DNA from: Blastomussa wellsi
Lineage: Eukaryota; Cnidaria; Anthozoa; Scleractinia; Plerogyridae
Direction: 5' to 3'
Assembly: GCA_947652115.1 (NCBI GenBank)
Contig: OX393561.1
Span: forward strand, 6,647,405 to 6,711,404
Length of the DNA stretch: 64,000 nt
Below the pieces are notes generated by a model. The model was not told the DNA's origin. It searched no databases and saw only the letters and a list, made by a program, of their open reading frames with translations. Positions 11,501-22,439 of the stretch are shown piece after piece. How positions within the stretch are numbered: position 1 is the first letter of the stretch; every line of letters begins with the position of its first letter. The position numbers and the translations under genes were made by a program.

Positions 11501-14500
11501 TCTTGTCAGTTCCAGGTAAGATAATGGCAAAGATCATCATCCAACGTATATCAAGCGCAGTGGACCAGCAGCTCAGACAAGAACAGGCTGGGAATGCACT
11601 GAACAAATATTTGCCTTGCGTAACATCATCGAGCAATGTACAGAGTGGCAGAGACGACTCTACATCAATTTTGTGTTTTTCGAAAAAGCTTTCGATAGGA
11701 TACATAGAGACAGTCTCTGGCGGATATTGCGACTGTATGGAATTCCTAAACAGATAGTCCTGCTAAACAAGAGTTTATACACCAATTTCTCATGCAGAGT
11801 TGGAAGCAGTGACTACAGCTTTAAAGTGATAACAGGCGTAATGCAGGACTGGGTGATGTGGGCACTCCTCGTTAACTAGGCAAGAGGTTTACGATGGATC
11901 CTCTTCTCAATATTGGAAGATCTTGACTTTGCTGACGATCTAGCTCTGGTCTCCCACAGCCACCAGCACATGCAAGAGAAAACATCTCGCCTCAGCAACT
12001 ATGCACAGCAGATTGGTTTGAAGATCAGCCAGAAGAAGACTGAGCTGATGATGATTTTAAACATCACAAATCCTTCACCAATCCAACTGAATGGAGAGGA
12101 TCTCCCGACAACTGAGGCGTTTACATACCTAGGCAGCATAGTCAGGCATAATGGAGGAGCAGGCAACGACATCAGTAACCGTCTAAACAATGCCAGGAAT
12201 GCATTCAGAATGCTCAACAATATATGGAGATCTCAACAGTACAGCATCGAGATCAAGCTAAGGCTTGGCTAAGGCCAAGCACCAAGACCAGAGCTGTGTT
12301 GTCTCCACCCTTCTGTACGGCTCAGAATGTTGGAGAAGCGACCTTACCAAACTATCAGTCTTCCACACAAAGAACTTGAGAAGAATAAAAAGAGTATTCT
12401 GGCCAAACACCATCTCAAACTAAGAGTTACTTGTGCAGTGTCATCAAGAGAGCATGGAAACCATTCTCGTGAGAAGGTGATGGAGATGGATCGGGCACAT
12501 TCTCAGAAGATAACCCGACAACCCACACGCGCAGCCCTCCATTGAACAGCAGAAGGGAAGAGGAAAAGAGTAAGACCCAAGGACACCTGACGAAGCACTG
12601 TGGAGGGAGAGTTGAAGACCCTTGAGCACAACTGGGATACCATCCGGAAACTAGCCCTTAGCAAACAGCAGTAGAGGACTTTTGTTGCTGCCCTACATAT
12701 CAGCAGGCATAAGGGCAGTAAGTAAGTAAGATTACAATTTTTGGTTTCATCTAAAATGAACTTCAATTCGAAACGAAGTTTCTCTCACATTTGTTTTATT
12801 TTTCAAGTTTTGGCTCGGAATTTGACGCTTTTGAAGCGAACAGAGATGAGACGCACTTGGTGTTATCTGACACGCATCTTGCAGAGATTTTATTTGAATT
12901 ATTCGTTGTTTATTTTATAGCCGCTTTGTTTTCAGCGCTTTCCTTCCATTTATAAACGTGGTGCTCACGTGTGAAACTGTTGTGATTGACACATTTTCGC
13001 ATTCTAATCGTTCTTGGTGAAAGACGAAATTTTCAACTTCCGGTTTTGAGCATCCCTGTTATAAGCGTGGTGCGCACGCGTGAGACGTGATCCGCTGTCA
13101 CTGCCAAGATTAGTGCTGCGGGCCTCTCTTGGGCGCGCAAAAATAGCACAGTGAAACATAATTTCAAGCTGGAAACTCAGTGGAGAACAATTATTTGATT
13201 TCTTACCCATACGTGGTGCTGCTTCTACCGTCGCTATTGCTAGTGCCTCTGGTATTTCGCTCGCAGCTGCTGCTGCTCAATACTGTTGAATATTTTATTA
13301 TCTAATATTACTGGAAGTGTTACTGGAATTGTCTCTTCTTCTTTACTTAGGTCACTTCTTCTCGTTACTTATGCCACTACTACCTTCTACTGCTAGCACT
13401 GCCTTATCTTATTTCTGCTGCTGCTATTACTAACACTGTCATCCACTGCTGCATGTACTTCGTCGTAGCGACCATATACGCACGTACACACGCACCTTGG
13501 AAATCTAAAAAGTTAACACGGGAAATGGCATTTCCGAGGCCCTAAAAATAAAACTTTCTTTCTCTCCGTGCGTACCTAGACGGAGAAACGATGTTACGCC
13601 CTGTATTACTGCTACTAAAACAGCACTTCAAACGGCCAAGACAGTTACTATAAAACTAAGAAAACACCTGAAATATGCCATTTTGATTGTACAGTGACCA
13701 ATCACAATCAAGTTTAATACCTGATTGCCTTTTTCTTTATAACACAATAACATTCCATACTGAATGTTTCTGGTGTTTCACGGTTTTCTTTGTTTCACAG
13801 TAAACACACAAAAAGAATTATTTCCTTACGGGGTTGACGGGTTTGCTTGAGTGGAATTCGCAAAAAAATCTCACTGGGTCCTTCGTATCTCTTTTGTTGT
13901 TCTTGTACGATCCATGAAGGTTTGTTTGGTTGTGCGTAGCCAACAAGAGCAAATGAGCTTCTAAAATCTTTTATTATAGGATCCATGGCGCCCAGTCTCT
14001 TGAGAGCATCCAAGGCCGGTGATACGTGATTTGACCCCTCATCTTGAATGGCAATCAGAACGATTTTACTAAGGTAAAGAAAGTTCATTACCAAATAGTA
14101 TATATTACAATTTATTAAGATAAGCAGAGTAAAAGTTGGTTAGCTTTTCATAATTTTTTCCTTAAACCATGTCAAGAAAGGTCGCGCCAGTTACCTGCAA
14201 GTTGAGTTCGCATTGGAGAGGGTCAATTAGGTTATTATTATTATAAAAATAAAGCGCTAAAAAGTTGTTTTAATTATTGTAATGCTAATGGTAGTAGTAG
14301 TAATAGTAATTATAATAATTAGTAATTTTTTTAGCTTTTATACATTTTTCATTTTTTACCAGTATTTATCCTTGTAAATTATTATATAAGACTTTTAGTA
14401 TATTGTGTTTTGCATCAGACATTTTTCTGCTGAAATGAGGGACCACAGCGATGGAGACGAATTGCTGAGAGTTTTATCTATTTTATAATTGTTACCTATC

Positions 14501-14542
14501 AATTTTATGATAACTTTTTATTATTCTTGCTATTACTATTAC

Positions 14543-14602
<60 letters not shown>

Positions 14603-15613
14603 TATTATTATCCTTTGCACAAAGGATATAATTTTTCTAAAAAATACTTCATTATAAAATTTTAGTATTGTGTTTTAAGATGAAGGTAGATGATATTGTA
14701 AATAGTGTCTAAATTACAAATTTTACTGGATGAGGGCGATCCAGCATTTTATACTAATAAAGCGTGAAAAAGATTATCACTCTTAAATTTCCCGCGCGCC
14801 GCCATTTTGGATTTTATGACGTCAGTGCTTTGTCCTGTAGACCACTTCAGGAAATACCATAATACTCTTTGTTTGTCCCCAACATTTTGCATAAGCATTG
14901 TTTTTGTGTTATCTTGGGACCATTGTAAGTCCCATGAGAAACTGGAAATAATACTTATGCAAAATTTTGGGGACAAACAAAGAGTAATATGGTATTTTCT
15001 GAAGTGGCCAATTGTTTCACACAAAAGAAGCTCTCATTAATAACAATAATTTTGGACACCGCACTGACGTCAAAAAATCCAGCATGGCGACGTGCGATAA
15101 TCTTTTCCGTTTTTTACCATTATGAAAATGTTTTATCTCTCTTGTCTGGGAAAATTTGTAATTTAGATGATATTTTAGACAACATAACGTCAACTTGTTT
15201 TAGTCATCATCTTTATTTTTTAAAAATAATAACAATAATATAGTTACCCATTCAAAATAATTTCAACAATTTTAAAAATAACATTTCACGTCATCGAACA
15301 TTTTGTTTTAAAATTATTGTTCATAGTACATGTACCTTTAAAAATTAGCGGAAATCCGGTAGAAGAGAATAACAATAATAACAATAGTATTGATAGAAAA
15401 GTACTAAAATCGCGCTAGGCCTTATCGATTTCAAAGCCCCTACTAGTCCAAAATGTGAAGAATATTAAGAGTTCTGAATCCAAAAATATGAACAAATAAT
15501 GAAAAATAACTGAAAGTTCTAACCAAAAATCTCGCTAATTCCTTGTCGATTTCAAATTCGTTATCTGTGTTCAGCGGAGCTCTTCGAGTACAACGTGAGC
15601 TTATCAAACATAG

Positions 15614-15670
<57 letters not shown>

Positions 15671-18600
15671 TCATCATCATCCTCACAATCATCATCACCA
15701 TCATCATCACCATCACCATCATCATCATCATCTCCATCATCATTATTATCATTAACTAAAACATTATTATTATTATTATTATTATTTTCACTGTTCTGCT
15801 CTTCATGATATTATTTTTATTTTTTTCAAACAGGTGGATAACAATCATAAAGCCAATCCTGTCTGGTGACAGAAAGGAAGTTCAGCGGGGAAAAAACGAC
15901 ATATTTTTTCTTGCATCTGTACTTACTCTCCATTTATTGCGTTGAGATAGTCTCTTAAGCCAACACCAGCGGAAGAAAGGGCGTATGTGTCAAAACCTTT
16001 TGACCCAAGAACACTACCTGTATTCAAATATGTCAAAGCATCAGTTACTGAGACCAAATTGTATTTGTTCTAAAATACACTAAACTCGTCTACAGTGAAT
16101 GGACGCTTTCTTTCTTGATGAATAGTAGGAATAGTGACTTCTGTAAACGATGCAAGGACCACTTAAACTAACAGGAGCAGAATGTAGCTGGATCTTGGTG
16201 TAGATCAGGATCAGCAATAAACTGAAAAACAAACTTAATGATGCAAGGCTGATCGAACAGCTTGAAACTGATGGTATTTTAATTAAGCCCAATATTTCGG
16301 ATGGACAAAACCAACCTTCATCAGGGGCATAAAATGCCCCTGATGAAGATTGGTTTTGACTGATGAAGGTTGGTTTTGTCCATCCGAAATATTGGGCTAA
16401 ATTAAAATACCATCAGTTTCAAGCTGTTCGACCAGCCTTGCATCATTAAGTTTGCTTTTTTAGGAATAGAGAACCGGTCAGTACTGCATACGAGGACTAA
16501 AAGAAACACCTTTCTAATTATTTGGAAGATAGTTATCAGCACTGAATCAGTAAAATCTCGTGAGCCTGAAAACGGAAGGATTGACTCTTTAAAAGTAAAC
16601 CAGCGGATTGCAAAAATGTCATTGATAATGAGTTCTAACTATCTGATTTATGCATTGCCCAGTTTCTAGGCCTCGATTTTTCGTCGCGGTCAACCCGTTT
16701 TGGGTCACGTGGTCCGTTCGCCCGCCTACGTCACCGAAATGAGTACTGACGTCAGACTATAACATGAAGGCCTGGGGAAAAAGCCGTGCAGCAAATAGGC
16801 AAATTTATGCACTGGTTTGAAAACACTGTTTTACCTGTTTTAGCGTCCACCACAACAACATTATGTCCCCTGCTGTGAGGAGAGTAATCCTTTCCGTTCA
16901 CTCTGATGTAAGCAATACCACATGTCCCGGGAGTCATCCCTGGATCATTGCAACCTTCGCTTCGAATGTGAATATCCAGAAAGGAGACTACAAGAGAGGA
17001 AGAAGGATCTCTGCAAATTCAATCTTAATTCTGATCTGGTTCATGTCAGTTTTATCCGAAGCTTCTTTCACAGTATAAAACTAAGTTTAAAATAATTGCC
17101 TATAAATTAAAATTTTGACTAGTACTCTTTCATGTTGTACGCAGTTTCTAGTCTCAGGGACCACGCAGGGGGAGGGGCTGGGGGCCTTAGCTACCCCCTT
17201 GTCCCACTTTTTACCGTAATATGATAATAACAAAGAATAAAAAAATCAAAAAAAGTGAACGAAAAAGTAAAATAAGAAACGAAATTATTGAAAACATAAC
17301 ATATTTTGTTTTACAAATCTAGTCGCTGTTAAAGAAAATCGTTTGGTTTACTATTGTACTGATCCGTTAGGTACTTAAAATCACCAGTTGCGTTTGAAAC
17401 GGTGAACGTTGGTATTATTTTGTATCTAAGGACTTTTTCGTTAATTATTTTCATGCGGAAAGTAAAGGAACCCAGCTCCCTCCCCCCCTCCAACTTGGCT
17501 CAAGATTTATTCTGTTTTCGTATTTAATTATTGCGTATTTTCATTTTTTAGTGTGTATTTTCTTTCTATTATTTTCCCTGATTATCCTGGCCCGCCTCGA
17601 TTAGCGTTGTTACCTGCGGAGCCAGGAGATTAAGACCTAATTCTGAAGTAATAAAAATATTGTTGTTAGTGGGAATATTGGCGTCTTGTACTTCAAAACA
17701 ATAACGGATTTCAATACTAACCCAGAATGGATCTTGCTTGAACAGAACTTCGCTGTGCCAGAGCAAGCGCACCCATTTGGTCTCTACTTGACAACTGGAA
17801 TATAATGAATGGATCTTAGTGGACTGGTTCAATATCGGCTTGATTGAAAGTAATGATTTTGAAGCAATGAGCAAATACGTCAAGTAGTAAAAAAAAAGGA
17901 AAACAGTGAGGATAGAGTCTGTAGAATGTTCTCCCAAACTTCCACTCGTGTTTCTATAACACGCCTTGGTCAGCCATGAATAACGCCTGAAGACCGATAT
18001 CCTTTGAAAGCAAACGGTGTATTCTCGTCATTTAGATTTTCGTGACCTTTCATATTTGTAGACGATGAAGAGAAGAAAGCAAAAAAAAAATTCCGCGTTA
18101 GGAAATAGTTGGAAAACACAGTTTTTTTAAAGAGTTTTGCGCGAATATAAGTGTAGTCAAATGTCCCTGAACGTTTTTAACATTGACCTACAGAAGAACA
18201 AAAGATTACTTTGACTCTGTTGAAAACACACACAGCATCCAATTGAGGAATTATTTTTTTTCTGTAGGTTTTTGCGCTAAATATGAATATATGCGAAACA
18301 GGCTATCGATTGTAAGTCCTGGGCAAAGGAAAGGAAACGAAGTTAAAATAAATTGGTCTGGATGATACTGATTGAAAAAAAGAATAGTTTAGCTGCGACC
18401 TGAGTCGGTTTTCTGCTCACTTCAAATATCTGCTCCCCTCTGTAACAGACCCACTGAAACCCTACCCAGCGGAAATTTAGTCTCCCCAGTACCCAGTGAA
18501 TATTTTGATTTTACCCGGCTAAGTTTTTGGCTTCCCCAGTGACTATGCGGTGTGACCTAGCGTATTTTGCTGGCAAAAAATATAAATAAGCAAAATATAA

Positions 18601-19558
18601 CAGCAATTAAAAAACCACACACATTTTAGTTTTATTTTCGAAGTTGACCTCGGTTATTGTGCATACTTAAGCGTGCTGCCTTGTATAAAACAACTCAAAA
18701 AAGAGATGGTTTCAAAGGTATCGAACAACCTGCTTGCTTCTCTCAAAACGCAGGAAATCACGTTTCCGAGGACCTAGGTTAGAAGGGTCCTCCTTCGGCG
18801 GACAATTATCCAAACCCCCCTCGACTAAATCCTGGATCCGCACCAGAGTTATAGTATAGTTACGATGCTCTTCCTTTCTCTCTCTCGGCTCTAACAGTTG
18901 CTTCAGATTCAGCCACAGTGGCACTATAACGCAGCCACTCTTGGGAAAGTAGATAAAATACAATAAATAGAGATAAACATAATAGAAAGCCCCATATTAA
19001 ATAACTTCCCGCTAAACAGAACTCCGCTGTATCAATTTTTTCATCGTATAAATCCAGTAGCTGATTGAGACCGAGCTGACCCAGAGGGAAATTAGCCAAC
19101 CTGGTGACTTTTTTCCCGGAAACCCAGTGAAGAAAAAGATTCCACTGGTCTGTTACAGAGGGGTGTATCTGCGAAAGGAGTCGAGCATTCATAGATTATC
19201 ATGCGATAGAAATAAGACCATATCTTTCATTAAACTATGAGGCTGGTTCTTTACGGTGATTAATATGTACTAACTGACTCCGGTGGAGAAAATAAATTGT
19301 TTTGTAAACTGAGCTAAATGATATACCGATAATTTATCGCTCTGCCGTCATTACTCATTACTTTTATTGTCATAATTTGAACCTATTTTCGAAGAACTTT
19401 CAATAGTCGGTTAAAACAGAAAGACTGGCGTTTGATTGTTGCAACATTTTTGTGCAAAAATTTCACTTACGTACCTGGTTGGCTTGAGCAATTTTCGCCT
19501 GTAGTGTCGAAACGATCAGCAAAAGAATAAGCCAACGTATTTCCAAGTAACGAGCCAT
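5501..19558 (-). CDS. Secreted protein with two ILEI/FAM3 domains and two discoidin domains
   Basis: Exons (minus strand, in coding order): 19558-19471, 16987-16835, 16017-15927, 14068-13830, 9561-9418, 9072-8982, 8791-8571, 7784-7456, 6955-6812, 6348-6023, 5752-5501. Splice phases fit at every junction except across 6955-6812. About 692 residues: signal peptide 1-26 (MARYLEIRWLILLLIVSTLQ), ILEI domain 1 about 33-185 (RSEGCNDPG, RVNGKDYS, AIQDEG, ALKRLGAMDP), ILEI domain 2 about 193-342 (RSEGCDDPG, KVNGQDYS, AVQDSAD, ALKRLGARDP), then two F5/8 type C domains about 345-497 and 502-654 (SLGMESG, GAWCARK, QWLQVNFG, VTKVATQGR, MRVELYGC). ILEI folds occur in FAM3 cytokine-like proteins, POMGNT1 and CEMIP; discoidin domains bind glycans or lipids. 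Secretion and a matrix or adhesion role are inferred. The exon at 6955-6812 is out of frame by a 5-base excess around 6882-6886. The 3' end is uncertain: ATCATG|GTAAG at 5608 could be a donor, otherwise translation stops at 5501. Confidence 0.8.
6465..6579. repeat. Near-perfect 115-bp hairpin flanked by direct repeats
   Basis: AGGTACGGTT at 6465 begins an arm that includes GCAAATGCAGCCATAACAC and is mirrored up to 6579 by its complement, with an A/T-rich loop near 6520-6530. On both sides lies GAAACATAATA followed by AATGAATGTCC (6431-6456 and 6580-6608), an imperfect direct repeat. It lies in an intron of the ILEI-discoidin gene. Confidence 0.75.
9657..10412. repeat. Degenerate repeat region with an inverted pair
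   Basis: Within an intron of the ILEI-discoidin gene, AACACGGA..CTGGCCAGG near 9810 is mirrored by CCTGGCCAGAGTCCGTGTT near 9903. A segment near 10020-10085 (GTGGAGAATAATTG..ATTTCTTACCCATAC) recurs near 13150-13215. No coding sequence is supportable; short open frames here look random. Confidence 0.4.
10985..12731 (+). mobile_element. Degenerate non-LTR retrotransposon (LINE) with reverse transcriptase remnants
   Basis: Pieces of ORF2 appear in order on the plus strand but in different frames: ADKRAFIEILANQAEIS near 10993, TPGTPITDKQERLL (from 11021), KIPEKWSERIIVRIPKNG and ITLLSVPGKIMAKIIIQRI near 11410-11560, FEKAFDRIHRDSLW near 11680, then the catalytic-type box DFADDLALVSHS at about 11925 and TYLGSIVRHNGG. 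The 3' end carries a (TAAG)n tail at 12719-12731, typical of this LINE type. Several frameshifts and stops make it inactive. It is inserted in an intron of the ILEI-discoidin gene, antisense to it. Confidence 0.8.
13140..13220. repeat. Second copy of the 10.0-kb repeat segment
   Basis: GTGAAACATAATTTCAAGC, GTGGAGAACAATTATTTGAT and TTCTTACCCATAC follow the same order as in 10015-10085. The two copies lie on either side of the LINE in direct orientation. Confidence 0.5.
14531..14612. repeat. ATT trinucleotide microsatellite
   Basis: About 80 bp of ATT/ACT trinucleotides, mostly perfect ATT, in AT-rich intron sequence. Confidence 0.95.
14766..15110. mobile_element. Foldback element with long imperfect arms
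   Basis: The left arm (AAAAGATTATCAC, TGACGTCAGTGC, CCACTTCAGGAAATACCATA, TTTGTTTGTCCCCA) is mirrored in reverse order by the right arm (TGGGGACAAACAAA, TATGGTATTTTCTGAAGTGG, GCACTGACGTCA, GCGATAATCTTTT). Arms are about 150 bp with mismatches. No coding content, and no clear target duplication. Intronic. Confidence 0.65.
15613..15788. repeat. ATC microsatellite followed by an ATT tract
   Basis: ATC/TCA trinucleotides run with few interruptions from 15613 to about 15745, then a short unique stretch, then ATT repeats at about 15763-15787. Runs of His, Ile, Met or Asp in translation are artefacts of the repeat. Confidence 0.95.
16227..16459. repeat. Inverted duplication carrying two hammerhead-like motifs
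   Basis: An arm beginning AAACTTAATGATGCAAGGCT (16231) is repeated in reverse complement ending at 16454. Between them the sequence turns around at GGGGCATAAAATGCCCC (16324-16340). The right arm has a roughly 20-bp tandem duplication (CTGATGAAG..TTGGTTTTG twice). A third partial copy of the arm end lies at about 21643-21676. Probably derived from a Penelope-like element or retrozyme, given the ribozyme motif. It lies between exons 2 and 3 of the ILEI-discoidin gene. Confidence 0.75.
16287..16328 (-). ncRNA. Candidate type I hammerhead ribozyme motif
   Basis: On the minus strand the order is GCCC, CTGATGA, a stem-loop AGGTTGG-TTTTG-TCCATCC, GAAA, TATT, GGGC. This fits stem I (GCCC/GGGC), the conserved CUGANGA box, stem II (one internal mismatch), the GAAA box, a minimal self-complementary stem III (AUAU) and a UU cleavage site. 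Minimal stem III hammerheads that work as dimers are known from Penelope-like retroelements. A plus-strand copy lies at 16360-16397, with its stem I strand displaced by a small duplication (16336-16359). Activity is inferred, not shown. Confidence 0.55.
18434..19164. mobile_element. hAT-like MITE with CCCCTCTGTAACAGACC ends, copy 1
   Basis: The left end CCCCTCTGTAACAGACCCAC and the right end GGTCTGTTACAGAGGGG are inverted repeats 731 bp apart. Flanks are ATATCTGC (18426-18433) and GTATCTGC (19165-19172), an 8-bp duplication with one change, as expected for hAT elements. A shorter relative lies at 62871-63145. Between exons 1 and 2 of the ILEI-discoidin gene. Confidence 0.75.
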
Positions 19559-21386
19559 TGTTTAAAAGACCACTCGGCCTGACTTGCGTTACGAAAATGA
19601 GTAGTCGAAATCAGAGCGATAATAGTATTAAACAGTGGTAAGAAATGATTTTATAATTTTGATGCACTGTGTGTTTTTAACGAGAAAATTCTTGTAGACT
19701 GTTATTTAGGCAGTCGAGCTGATTTACATATAGTAGAAACGTCTTCCCTTCACAGGGTTTTGTTTCGTCGATGCGAACTAATACTCTTTGCTATCTCTCC
19801 GGTTTAGCTAAATGCCGCCAGAACTGCTGTCTTCGATTTTTCAAATACTTCATGGTCGACCATGGCAAAGCATCTCGCGAGAACCAAAATGAAGACGGAA
19901 GTTGATTGTCGCATCGATCACTAATAACTGCAATTACACTTGACATCATTAAATTTGCATTAGCTGAATAGTATAAAAGATAAGAATTAACCCAGCGAAC
20001 GAAGGCCTCGAGGGAAGCAGCCGTTATATGAAAGGGGAGGGTATAGAAATCCGACGCGAATAAGATTATGCAACAACTGCTTGGTTTGAAAAACAAATAT
20101 AGTACAGACAACCATGTGATGTACATAAATAGCATTGACCTTATACAATGGCTTTTGCCGTCGATACCGATAGCCACTTTTATTTTTGTACACCTGTTAA
20201 CTAAAATCCAGTGGCTGGTACAACGGACGTTGAACACTCGTTGCTTTAAAATGTGCATAGTGGTGTTAACAACGTAAATTCATATAATAGGGAAGATATT
20301 TGTTTACAAATATTGTTTTTGTTATTTAAATTACCAACAAGTTAAACAAAAGATCTCTTTGCTTCACCAGCCAATAGTTTTCTGGTTGGCACATTAATAA
20401 CAATGGGTGATGTCACTGATATCTTCCCAAAAGTTTTCTCACAATATTCTCATAATTATTTTGACGATAAAACACTGCGATAATGAAAAACGTAAAACCA
20501 TTTTGGTTTAAAACAAAGACGACGTTTCGATTATCAAGTCAACTGAGTGAATAAAACGGGTACAAATTTAAATATAAACTAAGAAATCCTTATGGGCACG
20601 ATTGAAGAGAAAACAATGATAAAAATTCGAAAAAATGCTAAAATATATATGATATAAAATATTTCAGCACGCAAAGAGTCACGTAAGTTTGGCACGAATT
20701 GAGTCTTTCTGTGTATTTAACACAGGGCTCAGTTCCTTAATGAATAGCATTTCAAAAAATTAAACAATCAAACTTCGATCTGCATTTCTTCAAAATAGAA
20801 AAATGAAAAAGTAAAAGTAAGCTTCCGGTTCCAAATTATTGCTGGCAAATTAAAGGCTAATCACTTTATTTCTGTTACACAACGGCTATCAGACCAAGAT
20901 TATCATACAGTGAACCGGTGCCTTGGGATGGGGCGCCAGTTTTCCGCACGAAATGTTTTTCCCTGGTCTAAGCTTACGTCAGCGTACTTTTATCATCGAT
21001 CGACCACACGATTCAACGGCGACTGGCGCGGAGATGTGTTCAATTCTTGGTTTTATCATTCTATCAAACTAAAAAAAACTTCTCAAGACTCTATATTGTT
21101 TTCAGTCAAAGCTTCACTGTGTAACAGCTTCGTATCAAGAAATGGTCTATCATTCCGGCTCAACATCTCACATTAAGCAAAAAAGGAATAGCCCTTTTGT
21201 TCTTGGTAATCCTGAGGGACTTCGCCTGAAGCCAAGCCAAAATCCTTGCCGTTGTTCGGAAAATTTTCGGCACAACAATTAAGCTGCACGAAGCACGACA
21301 TTTGAATGAACTCAATTTTAGTAAACAAATCTAGAACGGTACCGGAGTCGTGATTCAGAAAAAAACACGTTGAGCATAGATCTGAG
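19559..21386. other. Upstream region of the ILEI-discoidin gene, no other gene seen
   Basis: It should hold the 5' UTR and promoter of the minus-strand gene starting at 19558. I recognise no TATA box that I could defend and no coding sequence. Only short random open frames are present. Confidence 0.45.
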
Positions 21387-21579
21387 TAGCCTGCGAGCAG
21401 GCTCTCGTGTTTGGGCCAGCTCAAGAGCGCGAGCGGCGAAGCCGCGAGGCAAACGCGCGCGAGCGGCGACGCTGCGAGACGAGCCAGCGCGCGAAGCGCG
21501 TAAACTCGCTCGCGTGACAAATAAAAAGCGAGAGAACGGCGCGCGAAAACCCGAAATACTAGAGCCTGCTCGCAGGCTA
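21387..21579. mobile_element. GC-rich foldback element with TAGCCTGCGAGCAGGCTC ends
   Basis: TAGCCTGCGAGCAGGCTC at the left is mirrored by GAGCCTGCTCGCAGGCTA at the right with no more than one mismatch; the interior is GCG-rich and itself repetitive. The flanks AGATCTGAG (21378-21386) and AGATGTGAG (21580-21588) form a 9-bp duplication with one change, matching the Mutator-like pattern of the elements at 1088, 52489 and 53338. Confidence 0.7.
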
Positions 21580-22439
21580 AGATGTGAGGGAACTTACGCG
21601 AGCTTCGAACCGCTGTTAAGAACTATATTATCCATATGAAAAAACAAAATTAATGATGCAAGGCTGATCGAACAGAAGCAATCGGCGACTCCTGATTAGA
21701 AAATATTGTTTTCTATCCCCGCCCCTAATAATATACAACAAAGTTCTGATCCGTGACATACTCCATGCGCTGTTGACACGTTACGTACGTTTTGACGAAA
21801 TAGCACAATTCCTCTGTTCTATAACTATGTGTACATGAACTTGTATTGTTCGTATGCGTAGCTCAACAGGCATTCAATGTAGGTGAATCGAGGCGAGGCG
21901 ACCCAGGATATGTAGGCGACACACATTCCGATACAAATTAAGTTAAACTAGAACTGGTGCAAGAAAAATGTACCCAGTCTGCTCTCGCTCGGTCTGCATG
22001 GTCTGCACTTTCTGCCTTTTGGGGTGACCGCATATTATCTCGGGGAAGGAGGGCATATTGCATGAATCTATTTTCCTTCTCCTTTTTCATAAAAAAAACG
22101 TCTGATCGCAGGTTAGGAGGCGAACGCCCTCACTACTGAGACACCCCCACTCCCCAGCAAGCCAATATAGCTTTAATTTTAGAAAATTTTGAAATACAGT
22201 CCTTTTGACACCGACCGAGACTTCTAAAAGTTCAGTTTCACACAAAACGAATAATTTTCAGAGATAAAAATCGGCCTATCTGTTATAAATGGGAAGAATG
22301 CAGACAAAAAATTCGGATTTAGATAGGCTAGAAGCAAAAGCACAGTCCAAAAGTTCTTGTCGTCTTTACAAGAAGCGAAACATCGTTCACTTGTTCCTAC
22401 GGTCCAGCAAAATTAGCTCGGCTGAAGTACTGCGGGAAT

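Noticed and set aside
15443..15755. Poly-Met, poly-His and poly-Asp open frames
   Set aside because: Translation of an ATC microsatellite in all frames, not genes.
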